Assembly: GCA_018806915.1 (NCBI GenBank)
Contig: JAGKQI010000105.1
Span: forward strand, 2,232,001 to 2,296,000
Length of the DNA stretch: 64,000 nucleotides
Direction: 5' to 3'
Origin: Phytophthora colocasiae
Lineage: Eukaryota > Oomycota > Peronosporomycetes > Peronosporales > Peronosporaceae
This document shows positions 1 through 9,723 of this stretch, one piece after another; within the stretch, counting starts at the first letter, position 1; each line of letters starts with the position of its first letter. The notes beneath the pieces were generated by a model. That model was not told the origin of the DNA and made no database searches. It saw only the letters and a program-made list of their open reading frames with translations. The position numbers and the translations under genes were made by a program.

Positions 1-787
1 ATCCGCCTCGCACTCCGTGTCGTACGCCTTTAAGTTGATGTTGTTCAAGTTTTTCTCGATCGTCCGTGCATGGGTCTTCCTCGTCTTGCGCGCAGTCTTC
101 GTAGCTCCCTCTCCATCACTAGCTGCATCTTCTCCTCCATGTTTCTGCTCCGTACGGGATAAATTCTCCAGGATCTTGTACGACGAGTTCCAGGTATCAT
201 CCACTCGGTACGAGTAGATCTTAATACTAGCATCTAGCGTGCAACTTGCCTTCTGGAAATTGTACGTGTCGTCGTCTGCATCTCCATCCGTTGCATTCTT
301 CTTCGACGAGTCCAGGATATCCTCCATGTGATCAATCAAGTGCAATGACCACGAGTTCTTGACATTAATTTTCTATCATAATACACAGCAGTCATTAGCA
401 TGTTACAATACCATCAATTACATAAAAATAAAATAAAATTCCTACATTCTCCGAGGACATCTTGATAATTGTCGAGTACATGTCACTAATGTACTGTTTG
501 CTGTGTGCAGGGGGCGCAGCACCAGACGCAGCGCCTGCTCTCTTCTCATTAGGAGTTAGAGACCTTCGACGCTGCTGGAAAGCCAGCGAACGGCGTTTAC
601 GTCGACGTCTGGCGATCTCTTCCTCGTCATTTTGAGACAACGAGCGTTTGCGTTTGCCTGTAGTGCGCTTAGCCGGGTCAGATGGGGCCTGCGTCTTCTC
701 CTCTTGTTCCTCCTCATCCTCCGTGAGCTCGTACTGCTCCACGTCGCTCTCTTGGTCGTTCTTGGCCTCGTCGCCTGTCGCCGCCAT
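1..787 (-). CDS. NCAPH: Condensin subunit CAP-H (barren/Brn1 kleisin), 5' part
   Basis: This is the N-terminal part of the kleisin subunit of condensin, which bridges the SMC2-SMC4 heads during mitotic chromosome compaction. Exon 1 runs 787-446 and exon 2 372-1, joined in phase 0 across a 73-bp GT-AG intron (445-373), and the gene continues past the left edge. Exon 1 encodes an acidic then Arg/Lys-rich leader (about 95 residues) and the segment ending MYSTIIKMSSEN. Exon 2 reads KINVKNSWSLHLIDHMEDIL, then a stretch with TLDASIKIYSYRVD and later IEKNLNNINLKAYD, which follow the CAP-H family pattern closely. The identification rests on this ordered series of conserved blocks. It shares a 146-bp upstream region with the TPR gene on the other strand. 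No frame break is visible. Confidence 0.93.
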
Positions 788-933
788 AGTGCTGCAGTTT
801 AAACTGGTGTGGATTGATTTTTACAATGTCATTAAGATGAAGAGTGACATGCTTCTTTTAGTGCACCCTATGATTTTGTTTTTAGAAATGGCTACATGTA
901 GCCACTTGTTGCATTCCACTTCAACAAGAACCG
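788..933. promoter_or_regulatory. Divergent promoter region CAP-H / TPR gene
   Basis: This 146-bp gap separates two divergently transcribed genes, so both core promoters must lie within or overlap it. It contains the palindrome TACATGTA at 893-900, which recurs in intergenic DNA through the window. No start site can be assigned from sequence alone. Confidence 0.4.
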
Positions 934-1521
934 ATGAAGCGCCTTGAGGCGATGGAGCACTTCCAGCGGAAGATCGACGAGAACCCCATGGATTCCACTG
1001 CACACCATCATTTTGCAGTGTTGGCGAAAGCAGGAGGTGATCAAGACACCTACGCGCGACATTCACGCATTGCTTGGCTCACTCAACAAGGAGGTCCCGC
1101 GGTTTCGAACGAGTTGGCACTTTCAAAGCTTCAAAGTGGGCAACACGAGGAAGCCGATACGCTACTACGCCTGGCAATTGCAAGATGGCCAACGTTCTCA
1201 CCGGCGTACTGCAACTTGGCGGTGTTGCTGGCCAAACGGGGTCAGTATACCGAGGCGTTGACTCATAGTGTTACGGCATTGCGGTTGTCCCCGAACGATC
1301 CAAGTTTACATCGGAACGTTGCCCAGGTGTACGAACAACTAGGACGATCGAGTGAGGCTCTTATGCATTTCCAACGGGCATTGGCTTTAGTACCGGATGA
1401 CGCTGAAGTGGCTCGACGAGTTGCGCTGCTCTCGCTCGGTCGAGGACGCACGGACGTCGCCACGCAGCACTACAGTCGGCACCGGGATCTAACAGGTCAG
1501 CACTACGATCTCAAGCTCTGA
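934..1521 (+). CDS. Tetratricopeptide-repeat protein
   Basis: This is an uninterrupted 195-residue frame starting at ATG 934; a second in-frame ATG at 952 is an alternative start. Residues about 60-180 hold three or more TPR-type helix pairs, with repeats such as SPAYCNLAVLLAKRGQYTEA and LHRNVAQVYEQLGRSSEAL showing the usual W/L-G-Y-A-P spacing. TPR arrays bind partner proteins and no enzymatic domain is present. The short length suggests an adaptor or co-chaperone-like protein, but I cannot name an orthologue. It is divergent from CAP-H. A 587-bp gap without genes follows. Confidence 0.8.
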   Translation: MKRLEAMEHFQRKIDENPMDSTAHHHFAVLAKAGGDQDTYARHSRIAWLTQQGGPAVSNELALSKLQSGQHEEADTLLRLAIARWPTFSPAYCNLAVLLAKRGQYTEALTHSVTALRLSPNDPSLHRNVAQVYEQLGRSSEALMHFQRALALVPDDAEVARRVALLSLGRGRTDVATQHYSRHRDLTGQHYDLKL

Positions 1522-2108
1522 TAGACGGCTAAAGAATGCACTGTTGCGTTCAGAATGAACTCAGTTTCCTGATCAGAACTTACACGTCTTCTCTAAACAT
1601 GCACTGGACTCCTCTGTAGATATGGAAAATTACCTTGGGCCAGTCACACCTTTCGTCGATCACTTTGGTGACTCGTACCATTTGATAGCTTCAAGGTGCT
1701 TGCTACACACTGCAAAGGTATTTTCGGGTACACTTGCATATGAATAGTGCAAGTCTAGTCCCCCCACCTCGAGCCTGAGGCTTGATTGTCTTATTCCCCC
1801 TGCCCTCCAGCTTCAAAGTGGCGAGAGATGGCACTCTACTGCACACTTGATAGCTGTTTGTGCCAATCTTCCTCTGTTTTCTGCATTCTATTGCTGGCAG
1901 GAGGAAGACCTCAAAGTCCTGCCCAGCTTCAGAGGCCCAAAGAACTCTGACCTGACCCTATTCAAAGTCAAACCAAACGCTAAAGTCGACAGGCCTCCAT
2001 CTCGCCGCTCTCACTCTTCACTCTCTCTCTCGTGGCACAAACCTCTCCATCTGGCTAGCTGACTCCCCTTGTAACACGGCAACGAACAACAAGCTCAGCA
2101 CATTCGCC
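1522..2108. other. Intergenic region with pyrimidine-rich promoter tract
   Basis: I see no supported coding exon here. A strongly CT-rich tract (about 2008-2038, repeating CTCACTCTTCACTCTCTCTC) lies about 70 bp upstream of the next ATG and is a plausible part of that gene's core promoter. An open frame at 1847-2062 has no recognisable protein character. Confidence 0.5.
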
Positions 2109-4493
2109 ATGAAGCGCTCGTTCCAGCACGTTGCCGCGCTTCGGTCCGAGGTCGAAGACAGTTCGTCAACCACCTCAATGGATAGCGAACGCGTTGCTAG
2201 CACTGCCGTGGGGGTCGCCAGCCACGATTCCAGTTACTTCACTCGACCGCGGAAGCATCGGGCGTTGTGCCGCACTGTTCCGTCGCCTTTGGAGGTCCCA
2301 TTGACTCCTGGTCGCAGCCTCGCGTTGAAGGTTATGCTACCGCTCGCTTCTCCTCGGAAATGTGGGGATATGGAAGCCGCGTTGCAAGAGGAGGCACTAC
2401 TGTGTATGGTGCTTTCGTATCTCAACGTTCGCGAGCACCAATTCGTTCGACAAACTAGTCGGTCATGGAGACGACGCGTGCAGACTTTGGAGTTAGATCG
2501 ATTGGACCTATCCGCTCGGACGTCGCCGGTTTCCACACGCACACTAGAACGTGCGTGCCGAGGAGCGATGCAGAGCTACAGTCGCGTCCGTCGTCTTGAT
2601 CTGTCGGGTCAACGTTCGCTAGCTGACCGTGACCTGCTCGTCCTGACGTCGTGCTTCTGGGCGCACCTCGAGGAGATCGTTGCCGATGACTGCTTGGAGA
2701 TTTCAGACTTTGGCTTGTTGGCTGTTCTGAACGCTCAATCTCTTCGGCTTCGGTCGGTGTCTGTGCGTCGATGCAAGCGAGTCACGGGTGAACTGTTCGC
2801 TGGTCAAACCTCGGCGTCGCAGCAGCTCACTGGATCACACCCGTCTTTGACGACGCTCAACCTGGACGACACCAGCGTGACGGGTGCCTTCATCTCACGT
2901 GTTGAAGCTCATTTCCCGACACTTCAGTACTTAAGTGCTCTGCACACGCCAGCCCACCGTGAATTCTTCGTACAGAACTCAACACTGAGTCCTCTGCTAC
3001 GTGAACTGCAACTGCTGATAAGCAACGAATTGGTTGATCTACCGTTGCTACCAGCTCTTCTTGATGAATTCAACCGATGGTGCCGTCGTCAACTTCAACA
3101 TAACATTGGAGTCTTCACGCACACATTGGTATCGAGTGGATCTCGAGCACTTTTGGATGTGCCTTTGGTTCTAACAAGCAGTGACGAGGATGAGGAAGAT
3201 GGTTTGGCGTTGATGTCCGCACTGCTGTACGCGTGTGCGAGCGGTCGGACACGCGTGTTACCTGCTCTTCTTGCAGTGGCAAAGAGTCAACCAATTGGAA
3301 CTGTTTTTGACTTGGAGAATACGGATGCCGACGGCCACTCGCCACTTAGTCTTGCCGTGGCTAATGGACTCACGGAAGCCTCGAGCCTACTACTACGAGC
3401 TGGATGTGACGTCAACACGCGGTCGTTGAGTCTTTCTTCGCCGCTATATCTTGCCAGCGAACACGGGTGGGATCTGCTAGTGGACATGTTGCTAGACGCC
3501 AATGCGCGAAGGGATTACGCGGTTGTCGGTGGTGCGACGGCACTTTGTGCTGCAGCTAAGAATGGTCACCGGTCAACCGTTCTACGTCTACTTGCAGCCG
3601 AGAAGCAAGCCGAAGATCAAGCACAGGCTCAAGGTCGCATCAACAAGCAGCAGCTAGTGCAGTCGTTGTTCCTGGCTTGTGAAGGTGGTCACTTGTTTGT
3701 AGTCTCAGATCTTCTGCTGCTGACCGAGCTGGACGCCAACACTCTCATGGACGAGAACGTTTCACCGCTCTACTTGGCGAGCCAAATGGGATACGTCGCC
3801 ATCGCCTCTCTTCTGCTTGCGCGTGGTGCTGATCCGAACTTTCGACGGCCATCGGGCGGCGTGTCTTGCCTGTACATCGCAGCTCAGGAAGGACACGACC
3901 AAATCGTCCGTCTATTGGTGAACGCAGGGGCTGATGTTCACACCAAAATGGACGACATGTCCACTGCTCTTCACATTGCCGCTCGTATGGGCCGGAAGAC
4001 CGTCTCCCGATCGCTACTACGTTGCGGTGCTCGTCTGAATGACCAGACCCGTTCTGGGCTAACAGCACTGTACATTGCAAGTGAAGAGGGTCACGTGAGA
4101 CTGGTTGATTTCCTGCTGGAGGTTGGCGCAGCAACTGACATTCAAACGTCCAGCGGTGCTACAGCACTTTTCGCAGCTGTACACCGTGGTCACAGTGCCG
4201 TTGTGAAGAGTTTACTGCTCGGTGGGGCGAAACCAACAGTGTCGAAGCACAATGGTACCAGTCCGCTCGATGCCGCTACTTTACTTGGTGATGTGGAGGT
4301 CGCACGGCTCCTACTCAGCTTCGGTGCTCGTGTGGGTGGCTTGGCACTGCATTTCGCTGAGCGTCGACGTGACTCTACTGATCTCCATGCTCTGTTGCGT
4401 TCTCGATACTTCGCCCAGCACTTCCCCCGTGTCAGAACGACCTCATCGACGGTAGTAAATGAATCAGAGCAGGAGACCACGGCAGTCCGATAG
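2109..4493 (+). CDS. F-box-like / LRR / ankyrin-repeat protein
   Basis: This is a single-exon protein of 794 residues. An F-box-like helix bundle lies at about residues 90-135 (EEALLCMVLSYLNVREHQFV then W-R-R). Leucine-rich repeats of the AMN1/FBXL type follow at about 150-290 (VRRLDLSGQRSLADRDLLVL, TTLNLDDTSVT). About a dozen ankyrin repeats fill residues 360-760 (for example SPLYLASQMGYVAIASLLLA, TALHIAARMGRKTVSRSLL). F-box plus LRR suggests a substrate receptor of an SCF ubiquitin ligase, with the ankyrin array as a second protein-binding surface. The F-box call is the weakest part; LRR and ankyrin are clear. The C-terminus is short and acidic. The F-box/LRR/ANK order is unusual but fits known repeat expansion in oomycete proteins. 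Confidence 0.9.
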   Translation: MKRSFQHVAALRSEVEDSSSTTSMDSERVASTAVGVASHDSSYFTRPRKHRALCRTVPSPLEVPLTPGRSLALKVMLPLASPRKCGDMEAALQEEALLCMVLSYLNVREHQFVRQTSRSWRRRVQTLELDRLDLSARTSPVSTRTLERACRGAMQSYSRVRRLDLSGQRSLADRDLLVLTSCFWAHLEEIVADDCLEISDFGLLAVLNAQSLRLRSVSVRRCKRVTGELFAGQTSASQQLTGSHPSLTTLNLDDTSVTGAFISRVEAHFPTLQYLSALHTPAHREFFVQNSTLSPLLRELQLLISNELVDLPLLPALLDEFNRWCRRQLQHNIGVFTHTLVSSGSRALLDVPLVLTSSDEDEEDGLALMSALLYACASGRTRVLPALLAVAKSQPIGTVFDLENTDADGHSPLSLAVANGLTEASSLLLRAGCDVNTRSLSLSSPLYLASEHGWDLLVDMLLDANARRDYAVVGGATALCAAAKNGHRSTVLRLLAAEKQAEDQAQAQGRINKQQLVQSLFLACEGGHLFVVSDLLLLTELDANTLMDENVSPLYLASQMGYVAIASLLLARGADPNFRRPSGGVSCLYIAAQEGHDQIVRLLVNAGADVHTKMDDMSTALHIAARMGRKTVSRSLLRCGARLNDQTRSGLTALYIASEEGHVRLVDFLLEVGAATDIQTSSGATALFAAVHRGHSAVVKSLLLGGAKPTVSKHNGTSPLDAATLLGDVEVARLLLSFGARVGGLALHFAERRRDSTDLHALLRSRYFAQHFPRVRTTSSTVVNESEQETTAVR

Positions 4494-4584
4494 AGGTATC
4501 ATTACAATAGAGAGGAACGTTAACTACTTTAACTTGTTATCATGTAATGACAACTATCGAAGCTCAATCAAGTGCTGAGCTCTG

Positions 4585-5187
4585 CTACTGTACTTGGTCA
4601 TCCTTGGCCATAGGACTTGGTTTCAGCTCACTCTTGAACTTACTAGTCATGTGGTGCACAGCTTCCTTCGCGCGGGTCTTCATCGAGGGCTTCTCAATTT
4701 CCCCGATAGCCACTTGAACTTCTATGATCTGACGTTGCAAAGGAGCAAAACCACTGAAAGATGCGTCGCGTGTGGTGCTTACGAGCCACTCGAGTGTCTC
4801 GGAGGTCGTAGGTTTCTTTTCGCTACGCTTACGTGTAGGGTTTTCTGTATCGTAAGCGTTGGCTACCTTGTGTAGGTCAGCTAATGCGTTGAACGCCTGC
4901 TCCATCGACCTACGAGCAACGTTAACTTCGTTCGCGCCTGCATTCTTGTGAATATGATCACCTGCGTGTCTTAACTCCTTCATTGCATCCTTGGCGTGGT
5001 CCAGACCATCGTCAAAGAAGGACGTTGCAGAGCTGGACAAGTGTAGATGATGCTTGTGATCATATTCGCCGAGCTTGTGCTTGAGAGCTTCTAAATACGA
5101 TAACGCGTCATGCGCGCTTTGATGCAGCTGGGCCTGAAGCTTGGAGAATTCCTGTTCCGCGAGAGTATTCGTGGTAGACTTGCCCAT
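4585..5187 (-). CDS. Oomycete-specific helical protein, MGKST family (copy 1)
   Basis: This single-exon protein of 200 residues begins MGKSTTNTLAEQEFSKLQ. I do not recognise a characterised family. It is largely helical and rich in Lys, Glu, Ala and His, with no signal peptide or membrane segment. Its neighbour at 5628-6311 shares the start (MGKST), the AEQEFSK block, the S-L-E-Y-D/K-H spacing and a C-terminal FSGF-L-QI block, so the two are paralogues in head-to-head orientation separated by 440 bp. The product is probably a soluble intracellular protein. The function is unknown. Confidence 0.75.
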   Translation of the reverse strand: MGKSTTNTLAEQEFSKLQAQLHQSAHDALSYLEALKHKLGEYDHKHHLHLSSSATSFFDDGLDHAKDAMKELRHAGDHIHKNAGANEVNVARRSMEQAFNALADLHKVANAYDTENPTRKRSEKKPTTSETLEWLVSTTRDASFSGFAPLQRQIIEVQVAIGEIEKPSMKTRAKEAVHHMTSKFKSELKPSPMAKDDQVQ

Positions 5188-5627
5188 GGTTCAATGTCTG
5201 AAGAAGTTCTGGAGTGGGTGGGTTGGCTCACTGTAGAAGGAGAATCCTGTCTCAGTGCGACGATATACTACCCGGAAGGAAGGCAACAATGTTTCTGTGG
5301 CTCGATTCTCTCAACGGAAGCCACAGGGAATAAAATGGTTCTTGTCCGAAGCTGAAAGTCGTTGTGATTGACAACTTGCCGCAACGTTACACAACTCCGT
5401 TGCTTCTCGATTGAAAAGATCAGCATTTGAGTCGAAGTCTGCTAGAAGACAGCAATGCGCAAACCCATACTGTAAAGAGCACGCCCAGTATCATTAATAA
5501 TGGCCGCAAAGGTAGAACCCACTATTGCTTGTGGAACAACTGTGGCTGCAGCAATGAAACTACATGTTCATTTGTGAATTCGATCGCTAGCACTTGCGTC
5601 TTGACCAGCTCAATTTCTACCTCAATC
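5188..5627. promoter_or_regulatory. Shared upstream region of the MGKST paralogue pair
   Basis: This 440-bp region lies between two divergent paralogous genes. An open frame enters it from the plus-strand gene (in-frame ATG-less extension back to 5427), but the paralogue alignment places the real start at ATG 5628. No known motif stands out. Confidence 0.4.
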
Positions 5628-6311
5628 ATGGGCAAGTCCACTGAGCACAACCCTGCCACCGAGCAAGAGTTTTCCAAGATGGAACAACTGTTGATTCAGA
5701 CAGCGGACGAGGCTGCCAGTTGCCTCAAGACTTTGAAGAAAAACCTCTCGGAGTACGACAAGCGTCATGGTCTGCTCTTCCTGAACACTGCCAAATCCTA
5801 CATGAGGAAAGATATCCGTGCTGCGAAGGACAAAGCGTCTGAGCTTAAATACGTCGCCGACCAGATCAATAAAAGTGAGACCCCGTCTGAATGGCAGATC
5901 ACTACAGCGCGCAGCAAGATCCACGAAGTCTCAGACATCCTACTCAACTTAAAGAAGACGGCTCGTGCCTACGACAGACAGAACCACTTGAAAAACTCCT
6001 TGGAGGAGCGCCATTCAAGCCCGGATTTCGACAAGTCCGAGTCTGAAGGCAGTTGGTTCAGCGAAGACACCAACAGTGACCGCAGTGGCAATGGCATCAC
6101 TGGAAAAGGTGACACTGTGGAAGCAGTGGTGAGGTCTACTGTGCGCCACAACTTCAGTGGGTTCTCTGCCTTGAAGCATCAAGTGTCGGAAGCGGAAGAC
6201 TCGTTGTCTCCTTCGTTTACCGACCAAGTCATAAGTACTATGAACGCTATGTCGAACAGTCTCAAAGGTGCAGCCAACTTTGAGCAGCAAGGCAAAGAGA
6301 AGAAGAGCTAG
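5628..6311 (+). CDS. Oomycete-specific helical protein, MGKST family (copy 2)
   Basis: This is a 227-residue frame from ATG 5628. I chose this start because MGKSTEHNPATEQEFSKMEQ aligns with the first residues of the divergent neighbour at 5187-4585; the frame stays open further upstream without homology. It differs from copy 1 by an insert of acidic, Ser-rich sequence (about residues 125-165, SESEGSWFSEDTNSDRSGNG), then rejoins the shared FSGFSALKHQ block. It is helical, with no membrane segment or signal peptide. The function is unknown. The pair arose by inverted duplication and has since diverged substantially. Confidence 0.75.
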   Translation: MGKSTEHNPATEQEFSKMEQLLIQTADEAASCLKTLKKNLSEYDKRHGLLFLNTAKSYMRKDIRAAKDKASELKYVADQINKSETPSEWQITTARSKIHEVSDILLNLKKTARAYDRQNHLKNSLEERHSSPDFDKSESEGSWFSEDTNSDRSGNGITGKGDTVEAVVRSTVRHNFSGFSALKHQVSEAEDSLSPSFTDQVISTMNAMSNSLKGAANFEQQGKEKKS

Positions 6312-6460
6312 ATACCAAACGCAACGTACACTGTGGATATCCGATACATGTTGAATCCCAAAGCTTCAACTATACTTTTTTATTTTTGTGGTACACATTA
6401 TCTCCACTAGCCAATCAAATGCTTTTGATTAGCATTCCTCAGGTTTAACATCGAGTGAAT

Positions 6461-7357
6461 ATGGCGACTTGGTTCCAGAAGGAGATTGTGCTCACGGCGC
6501 CCAGCCGCGGCTTCCACTGTACGTAGCTGTTGCTCCTTATAATGTGATGAGCATAAGCTATTGGTATTAATATTTTTTATTGCAAAGTGGTGACGCGCGA
6601 GGTTGAAAAACAGGTTCGAAACATTTTTTTTTCTTTGAAAATGATGCAAATTAACTGATGGTTTTATGCAATTGAAGGTGCCGGAGCTGTCTCGAGTCAA
6701 GGTCGGTATGGCCAACCTGTTCATCAAGCACACGTCTGCGTCGCTGAGTATTAACGAGAACTGCGACCCGGATGTTCGGTGAGTCATCTTCACACTAGCT
6801 CAATTATTTTAGAGAACTCATATTAATAAGTGTGGCATTTTTTTATATTATTATTGTTACAGCACCGACATGGAGGGCGCATTCAACCGCATCGTACCAG
6901 AGTCCTGGAACAAGTAGGATAATTCTATCGTGATTTTTTATTCCAGGAAGTGCGATGACCTTTTTTGTATGGTGTTTTTGAAGGGAGTTTTTCCGCCACA
7001 CGGATGAAGGCGACGGTAAGCAACAAAGAGTCTACTGTGTTGTACATTGTGACACCATCAACTGGATATTAAACGTTGTACGGATTCACGGATTGCTATT
7101 GTAGATGACATGCCGGGACACGTGAAGTCAACGCTAATCGGTGCATCAGTGAACATCCCGATCACTAACGGCAAGTTCAACCTTGGCACGTGGCAAGGTA
7201 GGATATCTGGTGGATGTCTCGATACTAAAAAATCGCAGGTCGTATCTAACGAGTGTTTAACTTAGGCATCTATCTGTGCGAACACCGCGACGTCGGTGGC
7301 TGGGGCTCTGGCCACAAGCGCAAAGTTGTCGTCACCATCCAGGGATCCACTGCGTAG
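6461..7357 (+). CDS. UPF0047/YjbQ family protein (seven exons)
   Basis: Exons at 6461-6518, 6588-6613, 6678-6778, 6863-6913, 6984-7015, 7105-7197 and 7266-7357 join in phase to give 150 residues. The product starts [20 protein letters not shown] and contains [54 protein letters not shown] and a final VVVTIQGS. This is the full YjbQ/UPF0047 fold at family-typical length (about 140-150 residues). Bacterial members have been linked to thiamine-phosphate synthesis activity, but the physiological role is not settled. The 26-bp second exon is very small and its downstream intron begins GTTCGA, a weaker donor. The sequence read across it, [13 protein letters not shown], matches the family, so I trust the model. 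Confidence 0.9.
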
Positions 7358-7588
7358 GAGCTGTAAGAACATGTACGAGGTCAGGCCTTGTGATTTTCCT
7401 AGTAGCTAACATGTCACTGAATATAATGGCAACAGTTCTGACGAACCGAACCTCATTTTGGGATGCGCCAAAAGTCCACGTAGAAAGAAGATTTTTCAAT
7501 GTACAAGAGTGTGTGCATACATTTGTGTTTGTGTAATGGCTAATGTTGTGTACTCTTGTTCTCCCAGTTGCAGCTAAACCAGCAAGTT

Positions 7589-8600
7589 TCATGATTTCGC
7601 TGTAGCATCACGCTCCTCGTCAAAGTGATAGATTCTCTGCCAAGGTGGATGTCTATCCGGAAGAAGCTGCAAGTTATAGCACGCACAGGCACTGAATACC
7701 GGCAGGTATTTCCTTGACCTATCAATGGGAATCCGCATGCCCTGAGGCACACTGTTACGCACAAACAATAGAAACCCGACGAGCAGATCGACCAGAACAC
7801 CGATCCGATCCTCCTCCTTGAATGTGTCAGCATCTAGGAAGTTAACTCGCCCTGGGAGTTGAGGCTTGGGTCCTCGAAACGATCCTGTCGTGATGAAGCC
7901 GCCTTCACAGTACATTACTGCGGGCATGTGGTCACACGCTGGTGTCGGCAATGACAGTGTCCGCTTCAAATGCTGTGCGTCAACACCATAGTACCGAAAT
8001 CCAGCCTGTCCTTGCGTCACGACCTCCGTGATGCCAATGTAGCTGCCTTCACTTAACCCCACGCACTCCCAGTAGCTCACAGCGTTTGGAGCACAAATCC
8101 GATCTCCGAACATGGAGCCACCATTCGGTCCCCAGTGTGACACATAACAGTCTCCATTCTCCACTAAATACACGTCGCCTCCATGTCTTTTGGCGTCAAA
8201 GTGGAGATCAAAGTCATCTGCAGTGAAAAAATATTGGTAACCTGAAATTCTTTACGATATGGTAAGCAAATGAGATACATTACTTACATGACGCAACAGC
8301 GTACAATTGTCTTAAAAGTGGCAGCACCACTGCAAGTTGCAGTGTATCACAATGGGGTGGGGGACTCGGCAAATTCACTTTAGGCAGCTCATCACGAATT
8401 CGATTCGCCAGCCAAAACCAAATTGCAGCGCAACCCTCACCGCCAATAGCTTTCTGGGTGCATACAAGGACAGCAATCTCCCTGGCATCCAGGAACTCAA
8501 ATAGAGGACCCAACGCCGCCAAGACGACCGTCGTCGAGGTATTGCTAGACGCTCGAAGTTGCTTAGTAGGAGGCATCTCTGATGTCATTTTTGTCACCAA
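7589..8600 (-). CDS. F-box-like / SPRY (B30.2)-like protein
   Basis: Exon 1 spans 8600-8288 and exon 2 8217-7589, joined in phase 1 across a 70-bp intron, giving 313 residues. The N-terminal 100 residues (LGPLFEFLDAREIAVLVCTQ and following W) resemble an F-box helix bundle. The C-terminal part has SPRY-like strands: GYxGITEVV-type segment SYIGITEVVTQGQAGFRYYG, then DRIGVLVDLLVGFLLFVRNS followed by LPVFSACACYN, the usual 'volume-decrease strand, N-x-x-P-x-G, P-x-x-S' pattern of SPRY domains. F-box/SPRY combinations normally recruit substrates to ubiquitin ligases, which is inferred here. It converges on the UPF0047 gene (231-bp gap) and diverges from dephospho-CoA kinase (92 bp). Confidence 0.75.
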
Positions 8601-8692
8601 GCAGAAACATTATGATTGGGTAAAAATGTTTTAGAGTCTGATTCGATATTTTTTTCAATAGCGGAGACTTTTACCACTAGTTTTATTGCGCC
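8601..8692. promoter_or_regulatory. Compact bidirectional promoter
   Basis: Only 92 bp separate the ATG of the F-box/SPRY gene (minus) from the ATG of dephospho-CoA kinase (plus), so both promoters and both 5' leaders must fit or overlap here. The region is AT-rich and shows no motif I can name. Confidence 0.4.
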
Positions 8693-9661
8693 ATGCATGG
8701 CGTGCAGCTACTGGCGCTGGCGCCACTGGGCCTTCTATTCGGTGTACCATTAGGTCTGTTAAAGGAGAAGTTAAGGAAAAACTCTACCAAGCGTTGGCTG
8801 TTAGCTCTCGCACCTTTCGCTCTCGCTCCTTTGGTACGTTGACGATTTTCTGGATACTTTTACATTAAACTGGAAAACCTCATATTGCGTTTAGTTATCG
8901 GCTCGTACCAGTGTTGTGCTAGTGGGAGGTTATTTTATCGGACGAGTTTTAGGTGCATCGCTGGTGGGTGTAGGGCTTACTGGAGGTATCGCAACGGGCA
9001 AGTCGACGGTGTCTAAAGCTTTTCGAGAAGCAGGGGCCGTTATTGTGGATGCCGATGTGGTGGCTAGAGAAGTCGTGATGCCTGGGCGTGGCGCCTATAA
9101 GGAGATTGTACGGTGCTTTGGTACGGAGGTGATTAATGAAGACGCGACCATCAACCGCGCCAAGTTGGGCTCAATCATCTTCAGTGACTCGGCCAAACGG
9201 AAGAAACTTAACTCTGCCACCCACAAGTACATCATCTGGGAGATGTTTAAACAACTTGTGTATCATCGACTAGTGTGTCGAAAGCGCTTGGTGGTGTTCG
9301 ATGCGCCACTGCTGTTCGAGACGAAACTACTTGAGTACTTTTGCTACCCGACGATTGTGGTAGCGTGCTCGGAGAAAAATGAACTTGCCCGACTCATGAA
9401 GCGCGACAATATGAAGCAAGAAGATGCTGAGAAGCGCATTAAAGCGCAGATGAAGATCCATGTACGTGATCTCCTGTCTGCTCAAAGCAGAAAGGAATAT
9501 GTTTTTACTTTTGTCGTCTCTGTAAACAGGAGAAAGTGGGTAAAGCTCATCTGGTAATTCTCAACGACGGCACTCTAGAGGACTTGCAGCTTCGTACTCG
9601 CGAGACTCTTGAACGTGCTGCTTACTTGGTTGGAGGCTCGCATGAACTCCAGTTTGCCTAA
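8693..9661 (+). CDS. Dephospho-CoA kinase with N-terminal hydrophobic extension
   Basis: This enzyme carries out the last step of coenzyme A synthesis, phosphorylating the 3'-hydroxyl of dephospho-CoA. Exons 8693-8833, 8895-9461 and 9530-9661 give 279 residues. The P-loop GLTGGIATGKST sits near residues 74-85, followed by VIVDADVVAREVV, FGTEVI, DAPLLFETK and the lid region RLMKRDNMKQEDAEKRIKAQ. The first 70 residues are unusual: two hydrophobic stretches (GVQLLALAPLGLLFGVPLGL and ALAPFALAPL with a following VVLVGGYFIG) precede the kinase. Human DCAKD carries a hydrophobic segment at the opposite, C-terminal end. This suggests membrane anchoring, probably on mitochondria or ER. Only 62 bp separate it from MND1. 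Confidence 0.92.
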
Positions 9662-9723
9662 AATTTATAATAAAGCTGGTGCAAATTTTCATTTAAACAA
9701 AATCCGTATTTTGAGAATCGACA

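Noticed and set aside
5427..5627. N-terminal extension of the second MGKST gene
   Set aside because: The extension has no counterpart in the paralogue, whose first residues align exactly with the internal ATG at 5628.
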